A stretch of 5,576 bases of DNA from Nitrospira sp. (GTDB lineage Bacteria; Nitrospirota; Nitrospiria; Nitrospirales; Nitrospiraceae). Under the pieces are notes generated by a model. It saw only the letters and a list, made by a program, of their open reading frames with translations, was not told where the DNA came from and ran no database searches. Location: positions 1 through 5,576 of the forward strand of contig JANYAJ010000035.1 in assembly GCA_025361385.1 (NCBI GenBank). Reading direction: 5' to 3'. The stretch's first letter is position 1; every line of letters starts with the position of its first letter. Position numbers and translations under genes: made by a program. Below, piece after piece: positions 1-5,576 of the stretch.

Positions 1-39
1 TCAATGCCGAACCTCAGGCCGTAGTGCAGGAATAGCACA

Positions 40-76
40 CCAAATCCGTCTACTGCGTCATTTTTGCACGATTTGG
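40..76. repeat. Inverted repeat, 7-bp arms, 23-nt spacer
   Basis: CCAAATC at 40-46 is the exact reverse complement of GATTTGG at 70-76. The spacer holds a run of five T (61-65). No T-tract follows the right arm directly, so it does not look like a factor-independent terminator. It lies about 110 bp upstream of the sigma-54 promoter and could be a protein-binding site. A 7-bp match at this spacing is not rare by chance in a region this size, so confidence in function is low. Confidence 0.25.
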
Positions 77-83
77 CTTCAGA

Positions 84-121
84 TTTTCTTGCTGAGCTAC
101 GTGGTGTTTCGCTCAAGAAAA
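84..121. repeat. Inverted repeat, 8-bp arms, possible enhancer-type site
   Basis: TTTTCTTG at 84-91 is perfectly complementary to CAAGAAAA at 114-121. In an alternative pairing the stem continues inward: TTTTCTT pairs with AAGAAAA, then GAGC (94-97) pairs with GCTC (111-114) after a 3-nt bulge, leaving a 13-nt loop. The arm centres are 30 bp apart, about three helical turns. The site lies roughly 95-130 bp upstream of the start predicted from the sigma-54 promoter, which is where sigma-54 activators usually bind. Binding by an activator is inference. It could instead be a structure at the end of an upstream transcript. Confidence 0.35.
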
Positions 122-187
122 CTACATATGGGTCTCTAGCCTAGCCTCCCCACACTCCGTTGAGACACAGGTGCTAACATACTGAAA

Positions 188-203
188 TGGAACAAGAATT
201 GCT
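188..203 (+). promoter_or_regulatory. Sigma-54 (-24/-12) promoter for the HD-GYP regulator
   Basis: The sequence TGGAAC-N5-TTGCT matches the RpoN consensus TGGCAC-N5-TTGCW at all but one specified position (A for C after GG). The spacing is exact: GG at 189-190 and GC at 201-202. The expected transcription start is near 214, giving a leader of about 43 nt before the ATG at 257. I saw no good sigma-70 hexamer pair in the same region. If real, expression needs an AAA+ enhancer-binding activator; none is encoded in the window. Confidence 0.65.
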
Positions 204-256
204 TTAAATAGCAGCAGATATTTTCAAAGGTGCCTGGTTAGCGGGAGAGGACATTT

Positions 257-1399
257 ATGACCTTACCTGTGATTCCTAGGTCGGCGAAGAATCCGCCGAC
301 CCTTCTCGTGATCGATGATGAGGCAGGACCTCGTGACGCTCTGACAGCTATTCTCAGACCCTTCTTTACTCTCCTCGCCGCAGAATCAGCCAGTGCAGCG
401 ATTGACATACTCAACTCCCAGCCTATCGACCTCATTACACTCGATCAGAAGCTTCCGGACCGCCAGGGCTTAGACCTCCTTCAGGAAATCAAGCATGACC
501 ATGCCGAGGTTGAGGTCATCATGGTGACAGGGTACGGGAGCTTAAAGTCCGCCATGGAAGGCATACGCCATGGCGCGGCCGGCTACCTGCTCAAACCCTT
601 CAACGTTACGGAATTACTTTCACTGGTCAACCAGACCGTCGAGAAGAAGCAGCGGCTCGATTTCCTTAGACATTCCCTCAGGACATCGACCGACCTCTGG
701 GGAACAGAAGCCGAAGGCGCGCAGGCTTGGAAGAAATTGTTCGTGGGATATCAGGCGATCGGAAAACCGACGCCAGAGTCGGCATCCGGCTGCGAATCCA
801 TGCCGAACCTGCTCCTCCCTCTGCTCTCAGACCTGCTTGAGGCCAAGGATCGGCAGCTACTCAACCACTGCAGCCGAGTCAGCTTCTACGCGACCCTCTT
901 GGCCAACCGCATCAACTTAACGACCGCTGAGCAAAAATCTCTGGCATTGGGCGCATTCCTCCACGACATCGGTAAGATTGGGCCTGAGACCTATCAATTT
1001 GCCGAAGATGAAATCGCGATGTCTGGGGAATCCGTCGGTAATCGGCAACACCCGGAGCTGGGCGGAAAACTCGTGTTGCCATTGGGACTGCCGGCTGAGG
1101 TGGGACAGATCATTGCCTACCACCATGAGCGCTGGGATGGCTCAGGCTATCCCTATGGACTGCAGGAAGAAGGCATTCCTCAACTGGCCCGCATCGTGTG
1201 TCTAGCCCAAGCATTCGACCATCTGACCGCGGAGCTACCTGGTCGAACGCCTCTCTCAATTGATGATGCCTGCCAACACATGCGTGCACATGCCGGCACT
1301 CACTTCGAACCAAAATTGACCGAACTCTTTACGCATGTGATCCAGGAATGCAAAGCATGCCTTCCCGCAATGGCGACGGCAACAACCCCTACCGACTGA
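257..1399 (+). CDS. Response regulator with HD-GYP domain (c-di-GMP phosphodiesterase type)
   Basis: This 380-residue cytoplasmic protein joins a receiver domain to an HD-GYP output domain (RpfG-like), the family that hydrolyses cyclic di-GMP. In the receiver (about 15-130), D20/D21 form the acidic pocket, D63 is the phospho-acceptor, and T91 and K113 are the switch residues. A linker of about 50 residues leads to the HD-GYP domain (about 185-365). There H204, H236-D237 in LHDIGKIG, H265 in the HPELG segment, H289-H290 and G297-Y298-P299 are present. The oddity is in the usual 'vaDafDAL' segment, which reads LAQAFDHL, so the first Asp, normally the last metal ligand, is Gln318. The RPYR motif that normally follows is also not recognisable. 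Activity may therefore be altered or lost. The ATG is preceded by GAGAGG at 245-250 with 6-nt spacing. A sigma-54 promoter lies upstream and no kinase gene is adjacent. The family is certain; catalysis is not. Confidence 0.93.
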   Translation: MTLPVIPRSAKNPPTLLVIDDEAGPRDALTAILRPFFTLLAAESASAAIDILNSQPIDLITLDQKLPDRQGLDLLQEIKHDHAEVEVIMVTGYGSLKSAMEGIRHGAAGYLLKPFNVTELLSLVNQTVEKKQRLDFLRHSLRTSTDLWGTEAEGAQAWKKLFVGYQAIGKPTPESASGCESMPNLLLPLLSDLLEAKDRQLLNHCSRVSFYATLLANRINLTTAEQKSLALGAFLHDIGKIGPETYQFAEDEIAMSGESVGNRQHPELGGKLVLPLGLPAEVGQIIAYHHERWDGSGYPYGLQEEGIPQLARIVCLAQAFDHLTAELPGRTPLSIDDACQHMRAHAGTHFEPKLTELFTHVIQECKACLPAMATATTPTD

Positions 1400-1420
1400 T
1401 CTGACGCCTAGCCCGCGCAC

Positions 1421-3112
1421 TTACTCAAACCGTTTCCCCTTCGCCCCCGCAATAAGTTCCGCTGCCGTCTCACGTACTTTTTTCGTAATGGTCAGTCCTC
1501 CCAACATTCTGGCGATTTCTTCTTCTCGTCCTATCCCCGTGAGCGCTCTGACCGATGTGGATGTGCGCTGACTCTCCAGCCCCTTCTCCACCAGCAAATG
1601 ATGCTCTGCTTGGGCAGCCACTTGAGGAAGGTGGGTGATACAAAACACTTGATGGAACGACCCGAGCTTGCGCAATCTCGTTCCCATGGCGGCAGCAACC
1701 GCTCCGCCCACACCCGTATCGATTTCGTCGAATACCAAAACCGGCACCTGGTCCATCTCGGCCAATACTGTTTTAAGCGCTAACATAATCCTCGACAGCT
1801 CCCCGCCGGACGCCACACGTCCCAACGGCCTCGGTGGTTCACCAGGATTGCTCGAGAGCAGGAACTCCACTCGATCACGCCCAGCCGGTCCAATCCCCTC
1901 ATCCGACTCATCACTCAAGACCGTGACCTGAAAGATAGCCTGCTCCATTCTCAACGCGATCAACTCTGCCCCCACAAGCGACGTCATTCGCTTGGCTGCA
2001 TCCATTCGCTTCTTCGAGAGCTGCCGTGCAAGTGCGCGAAGGCGTCGAGCGCTTTCGTCCAACTGTGCGGTTAATTCAGTAGTGTGCGTTTCACGATTAT
2101 CCAAGAGCTGCAGCTCCTCCTGCACCCGTCTGCCCGTCGCAAGTACCGCCTCGACCGACCCTCCATACTTTTTCTTCAGTTGCTGGATGAGATCGAGTCG
2201 GTCCTCCACGACAGCCAATCGGTCAGGATCGGCCTCTAGCTGGTCCGCATAATCGCGGAGTCGTCCAGCAAGTTCCTTGAGTTGGATCGTGGACTCCCCG
2301 GCAACCTGCTCACAATCACCCATCGCTGGGTCGGTCTGGGCCAGCTCCGCAAGGGTCCGTTCGATCCGCCCAAGCCTGGTGAGGACAGCCTGCTCATCCG
2401 CTTGCAATTCCACATACACCTCATGGGCCAATTCCCTCAGCCGATGTGCATGGACCAATCGCTGCCGCTCATGACGAACCCGCTCTTCTTCATCGGGCAG
2501 CAAGCCGGCTTGCTCGATCTCCTGCGTCTGAAATCGCAACATGTCTTCAAGGCGTGCACGATCAACACCCTCATGCTGCAAGACATCCAACTGCGCGCGA
2601 AGATCCCTCCATGTCTGGTAGGCCTGCTCGTACCGTCCTCGCAACTCATGGAGGCGTCCGAACGCATCAAGGGCATCGAGTTGTTTGGCCGGGGCCAGCA
2701 GCGATTGCTGCTCATGCTGACCATGGATATCGACGAGGGTGCCCCCGAGGTCTTCCAGCACACGCAGAGGACAGAGGCTACCGTTGAGGTAGACACGATG
2801 GCGACCGGATCGGGAAAGGACACGCCGAAGAATCAGTTCGGACTCGTGAAGACCGATGAGGTCTAGTGACCGCAATCGTTGAAGGAGCGGATGGGTATCT
2901 GGAAGGTGGAACGATGCTTCGAGCTGAGCCTCGTCTTCGCCAGTACGAATCTGGTCGGTGGAAGCCCGTCCACCGACCAGCAACGCAATTGCATCGATGA
3001 GGAGAGATTTGCCAGCCCCAGTCTCCCCGGTCAGGACGATAAACCCTGGCTGGAATTGGAGACTGAGCTGCTCAATGAGCGCGAAATTGACGATGCGCAA
3101 CTCGGAGAGCAT
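1421..3112 (-). CDS. recN: DNA repair protein RecN
   Basis: RecN is a cytoplasmic SMC-like ATPase that acts early in recombinational repair of double-strand breaks. The protein has 563 residues, the usual family length, and opens with the typical N-terminus MLSELRIVNFALI. The Walker A motif GETGAGKS is at 29-36 and a Q-loop-like GQHEQQSLL at 131-139. A long helical, coiled-coil-like middle (about 155-375) is rich in Leu, Glu, Arg and Gln. The ABC signature SGGELSR is at 435-441, the Walker B segment ends in D462-E463 of VFDEIDTG, and the H-loop His494 lies in CITHLPQVAAQA. All ATPase elements are intact. The ATG is the only sensible start, because the frame closes with a TAG five codons upstream. 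No good Shine-Dalgarno precedes it (the nearest purine-rich AGGA is about 18 nt away). It begins 20 bp after the thioredoxin stop, so coupled translation on a shared transcript is likely. I saw no LexA box. Its 3' end converges on the HD-GYP gene across 21 bp with no evident terminator. Confidence 0.97.
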   Translation of the reverse strand: MLSELRIVNFALIEQLSLQFQPGFIVLTGETGAGKSLLIDAIALLVGGRASTDQIRTGEDEAQLEASFHLPDTHPLLQRLRSLDLIGLHESELILRRVLSRSGRHRVYLNGSLCPLRVLEDLGGTLVDIHGQHEQQSLLAPAKQLDALDAFGRLHELRGRYEQAYQTWRDLRAQLDVLQHEGVDRARLEDMLRFQTQEIEQAGLLPDEEERVRHERQRLVHAHRLRELAHEVYVELQADEQAVLTRLGRIERTLAELAQTDPAMGDCEQVAGESTIQLKELAGRLRDYADQLEADPDRLAVVEDRLDLIQQLKKKYGGSVEAVLATGRRVQEELQLLDNRETHTTELTAQLDESARRLRALARQLSKKRMDAAKRMTSLVGAELIALRMEQAIFQVTVLSDESDEGIGPAGRDRVEFLLSSNPGEPPRPLGRVASGGELSRIMLALKTVLAEMDQVPVLVFDEIDTGVGGAVAAAMGTRLRKLGSFHQVFCITHLPQVAAQAEHHLLVEKGLESQRTSTSVRALTGIGREEEIARMLGGLTITKKVRETAAELIAGAKGKRFE

Positions 3113-3132
3113 TGCGGCAGGTGACTACATTC

Positions 3133-3480
3133 CTAGGCTGAGCCGGCTGGTTGCGCCAGCAGGGAATCGATCATTTCTTTGAACTGCCGCTTGGGTCTGG
3201 CGCCAACGAGTTTTTCCACGACTTGGCCGTTCTTGAAAAACAGAATCGTCGGAATACTCATGACCTGATAGCGGCCTGCCACTTCCGGATTCTCATCGGT
3301 GTTGAGCTTCCGCACCTTCAATTTTCCAGCATACTCTTTGGCCAATTCCTCAATGATCGGAGCGACCATTTGGCATGGGCCACACCAAACCGCCCAGAAA
3401 TCGACCATCACCAGTTCAGCGGACTTCATGACATCGGCGTCCCACGTTCCATCTTCAACTTTCAATGCATCACCAGCCAC
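3133..3480 (-). CDS. trxA: Thioredoxin
   Basis: This is a 115-residue single-domain thioredoxin, the normal size, which reduces protein disulfides using electrons from thioredoxin reductase. The active site WCGPC is at 32-36 (C33 and C36 redox pair), with the buried acid D27 in [11 protein letters not shown]. The cis-proline P77 is in the SIPT segment, followed by LFFKNGQ and a late glycine, G93. There is no signal peptide or lipoprotein signal, so it is a cytoplasmic protein rather than a Dsb/ResA-type periplasmic one. The start codon is GTG at 3478-3480, fixed by a perfect AAGGAGG 8 nt upstream and by N-terminal agreement with the family. It lies between lptD (134-bp gap, with its own promoter) and recN (20-bp gap), all on the same strand. 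The symbol trxA is used for the family type; paralogues may exist elsewhere in the genome. Confidence 0.96.
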   Translation of the reverse strand: MAGDALKVEDGTWDADVMKSAELVMVDFWAVWCGPCQMVAPIIEELAKEYAGKLKVRKLNTDENPEVAGRYQVMSIPTILFFKNGQVVEKLVGARPKRQFKEMIDSLLAQPAGSA

Positions 3481-3488
3481 GTCGTATT

Positions 3489-3495
3489 CCTCCTT
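3489..3495 (-). promoter_or_regulatory. Strong ribosome binding site of the thioredoxin gene
   Basis: On the minus strand AAGGAGG, a full anti-16S match, ends 8 nt before the GTG start at 3480. It decides the choice of this GTG over any internal codon and predicts high translation. It contrasts with recN downstream, which has no such site. Confidence 0.85.
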
Positions 3496-3522
3496 CGCTG
3501 AGTACGGGAATAAGTTTCAAAT

Positions 3523-3535
3523 CGATGCGGCATCG
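3523..3535. promoter_or_regulatory. 13-bp dyad across the thioredoxin promoter -10/+1, candidate operator
   Basis: CGATGC-G-GCATCG is a perfect dyad with 6-bp arms and one central base. It overlaps the downstream end of the predicted -10 element (3534-3539) and covers the expected transcription start (about 3527). A further CGATGCG occurs at 3573-3579, 50 bp upstream in the direction of transcription and just beyond the -35. The position is that of a repressor operator. Alternatively it is a short hairpin at the 5' end of the message. No regulator can be named. Confidence 0.4.
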
Positions 3536-3561
3536 TATACCAGCCCTCTTCGGGGAGTCAA
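3534..3561 (-). promoter_or_regulatory. Sigma-70-type promoter for thioredoxin-recN
   Basis: Reading the minus strand, TTGACT (3561-3556) matches the -35 consensus at five of six bases. After a 16-bp spacer comes TATACG (3539-3534) as the -10, preceded directly by TGG, an extended -10 motif. A start near 3527 gives a leader of about 47 nt to the GTG. An alternative -10, TACGAT, lies 2 bp downstream with an 18-bp spacer. The promoter sits in the gap after lptD, so thioredoxin and recN can be expressed independently of lptD. Confidence 0.55.
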
Positions 3562-3590
3562 ATCCATCAAGCCGATGCGCGACGTGACCC

Positions 3591-3607
3591 GCGCCGTTCC
3601 ACGGCAC
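3591..3607 (-). other. Short hairpin just after the lptD stop codon
   Basis: On the minus strand GTGCCGT-gga-ACGGCGC forms a 7-bp stem with a 3-nt loop and one G-U pair, beginning 7 nt after the lptD TGA. No T-tract follows, so it is not a canonical factor-independent terminator. It may stabilise the lptD message end. A second possible stem, GCGCG/CGCGC at 3577-3594, shares four bases with it, so the two cannot form fully together. Confidence 0.3.
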
Positions 3608-3614
3608 CATCGAC

Positions 3615-5576
3615 TCACCGGGCTACCCCTCCCATTCCAGTCTGTGGCAGAAGCGACTGAGCCCTTCCATATGGCCCACCAGGTGCGGCCCAGGGCAGAC
3701 CTTTTTCCCCGACCAGCAGCGGACTGAGAATACTTCGAAGCACCGCCGTACCGAAGTTTTCCGTCCAACCAATGCCCGTCAGGCTCAGCATGAAGTTGTA
3801 CTGGGCACGGTCTGGGAACTGTAGATAGTAAAGTCCCAGAGACCAACACTTGCAGGGATTCTGGTAGAGCGCGACCACATCGTATTCCGGGCTCTTACCG
3901 TTCTTCACGTCGTAGTAACCCTTGGCGCCGATCGTCCACCCCCAGGGCGTTCGAAACCCACCGCCAGCCGTGACAAATTGGATCTCTGTCGTCGGTGCAT
4001 AGACTTCATTGAACGAAATGGGATTCCAGACGTCCCCACGTCGGACACGGTTCCCATCGCGAGAAAATCGCTGTCCAACTTCCATGTACCAGTAGTTCGA
4101 CTGTTGCACCCGGAGGTCGGTATTAAATTGACTCACCGTGGATCGGTAGGGATCGATAAACGTATCGATGGTCAGATATTGATTGATGGCCGGCTGCTGA
4201 CCGGGGACAACCCCGGCGCCACGGCCAAACGCCGCGCCCGCCAGCTGAGCCGGCGTAAACTGCGGCGTCGTATTGCCGATCACGGCCCGCATCCAAAGGT
4301 CGGACAGTTTCTTGCCGTCAATGGCCACTGTCGCCGGCTGCAGCGGTTGCGTAATCGATCCGAGCTGCGGCGAGGCCCCCGGAGTAAAATCACGCGCTCT
4401 CGTTTGCGTCGCACCCATGTGATAACTCTGCGCCATCGTGAAATCCAGCCAATTGAAACTACTGTTGCCCGTTTGTTCCAGCAACCGGCTGCGGATGGCA
4501 TACGTCATCAAATTCTTCTTCGGCAGATCGTCCACCTGATCGATCTGCGTAATCTTCGACTGATCGGTGGGAGGCACATACTCATAGAACACGCTCGGCT
4601 CGAGCGTATGCAAGAACGAGCCACCGTCTCCCACACCGAATCGTCGACTGAGCTTCGAGGTTGCGTCAAGGCCGGCCCACAACGTCTCCCGATGCTGACT
4701 ATTACTCGACTCGACGCCGCGGGTGTAATAGACCTCCCGGACCTTCGCTTGCGGCGTCAGACCGATGATATGCCCCAGGTCGATGACATCGGTGGTGAGA
4801 CCGGGCATCACATCCACCCGATTGAGTGTAAAACCCTGCTCACGATAAAAATTCACATAATTACTGTCCAACCCAAGAAGCAGCGGCGAGTTGAAGAGCG
4901 ACAGGTTGGGAAGGCTATAGCCGGTTTCCGGCAACCGCTGGAACGTATCCTTACCTCCCGCCTGGAGAGGCTGCAGGTATTGACCGAGAAAGTAGAGGTT
5001 CCCATAGGGCAGCCGCTGCGTGGCTAAGAGATTATTTTCACTGCTTGGGAGCGCCCGTTGAGCGCCTGAGTTACTGAGCTGCTGCAGATAGTTTGGATCG
5101 GTCACAAAGCTTATTTGGGCGCGCAACAACAAGTCCGGCGTAAACTGCTGGGTGTGGGTCCCGGCGATGAGGGCGCGGGACTGGGACGCACTGCCCCCGG
5201 TGTCGGTGACGCCTGACACATTCGGCAATTTCGTCTGCTGCAGAAAACTGACAAACCACTGCCCTTTCGATTTCTGGTCCAGGGCATAACGATACTCAAA
5301 ATCGCTTCCGTAGCCGAGATTGCTGTAATACGAAGGAGAGATCGTCAGATCCTGGCTAGGATTGATGGCCCAATAAAAACTTTCCTGGAGGTGCGTCCCG
5401 AATCGATTGTCGTACCCGACATTCGGAATGAGAAACCCGCTCCGCCGACTGGAGAGCGGATAGGTCATCGTGGGAATCGGAAGCACCGGGACATCGTTCA
5501 CACAGAGCCACCCGCCGGTAAAACCCACGTGATCGCCGGCATTCAGATCGAGATCCTTAAACTCAAACCGCCAGGC
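3615..5576 (-). CDS. lptD: LPS-assembly outer-membrane protein LptD (5' end missing)
   Basis: LptD is the outer-membrane beta-barrel that, with the lipoprotein LptE, inserts lipopolysaccharide into the outer leaflet. The gene runs off the right edge; 653 residues are visible, open through the last base, and the signal peptide and most of the periplasmic OstA/jellyroll domain are absent. Family signatures near the start of the visible part are WRFEFKDLDL, DVPVLPIPTMTYPL, RRSGFLIPNVGYDNRFG, YWAINPSQDLTISPSYY and FEYRYALD, typical of the passage into the barrel. The rest alternates aromatic and polar residues as barrel strands do, with a low-complexity stretch at about visible residues 391-466, probably a loop. 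Near the end, NPCKCWSLGLYY holds a C-x-C (visible 575 and 577) where the family usually has adjacent cysteines used in disulfides with the N-terminal domain. Another cysteine is in GGWLCVND. After the last strand and GEKGLPW, about 24 Gly/Pro-rich residues end in VAR. An internal GTG at 5528 is not the start, since homology continues upstream. Confidence 0.93.
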   Translation of the reverse strand, partial: AWRFEFKDLDLNAGDHVGFTGGWLCVNDVPVLPIPTMTYPLSSRRSGFLIPNVGYDNRFGTHLQESFYWAINPSQDLTISPSYYSNLGYGSDFEYRYALDQKSKGQWFVSFLQQTKLPNVSGVTDTGGSASQSRALIAGTHTQQFTPDLLLRAQISFVTDPNYLQQLSNSGAQRALPSSENNLLATQRLPYGNLYFLGQYLQPLQAGGKDTFQRLPETGYSLPNLSLFNSPLLLGLDSNYVNFYREQGFTLNRVDVMPGLTTDVIDLGHIIGLTPQAKVREVYYTRGVESSNSQHRETLWAGLDATSKLSRRFGVGDGGSFLHTLEPSVFYEYVPPTDQSKITQIDQVDDLPKKNLMTYAIRSRLLEQTGNSSFNWLDFTMAQSYHMGATQTRARDFTPGASPQLGSITQPLQPATVAIDGKKLSDLWMRAVIGNTTPQFTPAQLAGAAFGRGAGVVPGQQPAINQYLTIDTFIDPYRSTVSQFNTDLRVQQSNYWYMEVGQRFSRDGNRVRRGDVWNPISFNEVYAPTTEIQFVTAGGGFRTPWGWTIGAKGYYDVKNGKSPEYDVVALYQNPCKCWSLGLYYLQFPDRAQYNFMLSLTGIGWTENFGTAVLRSILSPLLVGEKGLPWAAPGGPYGRAQSLLPQTGMGGVAR

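Noticed and set aside
3..35. Possible C-terminal end of an upstream gene (about ten codons ending in TAG at 33-35)
   Set aside because: Too short to judge. Another plus-strand frame stays open for about 45 codons, and neither gives a recognisable protein.
132..166. GTCTC/GAGAC inverted pair upstream of the sigma-54 promoter
   Set aside because: Arms of only 5 bp with a 25-nt spacer are expected by chance at this scale.
4..810. ATGCCGAACCT occurring both near position 4 and near position 800
   Set aside because: A single 11-nt direct match without flanking similarity; no sign of a mobile element or duplication.
1400..1420. Terminator between the convergent HD-GYP gene and recN
   Set aside because: The 21-bp gap and its immediate flanks show no GC-rich stem with a T-tract in either direction.
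2282..2866. A 194-codon open frame on the plus strand opposite recN
   Set aside because: It is antisense to an intact RecN with all motifs present and shows no family resemblance. It is best explained as a shadow of codon bias.
3978..5027. A 349-codon open frame on the plus strand opposite lptD
   Set aside because: It lies wholly antisense to a clear LptD, its translation is rich in Arg, His and Ile with no recognisable domain, and it has no convincing start signal. This is typical of the shadow of a GC-biased gene.
1..5576. Search for CRISPR arrays, tRNA or rRNA genes, insertion sequences, attachment sites and a new defence or mobile system
   Set aside because: No regularly spaced repeats, cloverleaf, terminal inverted repeats, transposase or integrase were seen. 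The content is housekeeping and signalling genes.

Overview
The window holds four protein genes and two short regulatory regions. It suggests a Gram-negative (diderm) bacterium of moderately high GC, because an LPS-export outer-membrane gene (lptD) is present. The LptD and thioredoxin sequences resemble, from memory, those of Nitrospira (Nitrospirota). That placement is an impression and was not tested by a search.

Layout. Positions 1-256 hold no convincing gene. They contain two spaced inverted repeats (40-76 and 84-121) and, further on, a well-formed sigma-54 (-24/-12) promoter at 188-203. This points at a forward gene, 257-1399, encoding a response regulator with an HD-GYP (cyclic-di-GMP phosphodiesterase type) output domain. 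That gene converges tail to tail, across 21 bp, on a leftward block. In transcription order (right to left) the block is lptD (3615 to beyond the right edge, 5' end missing), a 134-bp gap with its own sigma-70-like promoter, a cytoplasmic thioredoxin (3133-3480, GTG start with a perfect Shine-Dalgarno), and recN (1421-3112), 20 bp behind the thioredoxin.

How the genes work together. The thioredoxin and recN very likely share a transcript, linking disulfide reduction with double-strand-break repair. lptD lies upstream on the same strand and may read through, but the thioredoxin has its own promoter, with a 13-bp dyad across its -10/+1 region that looks like an operator. The HD-GYP regulator appears to be an orphan, with no kinase gene in view, controlled separately through sigma-54.

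The genes are ordinary housekeeping or signalling families, and I see no previously undescribed system here. The points most worth a second look are the sigma-54 promoter with an upstream inverted repeat at enhancer distance, the apparent loss of the last metal-ligand Asp in the HD-GYP domain (Gln at residue 318), the CxC in place of the usual adjacent CC pair in LptD, and the dyad over the thioredoxin promoter.
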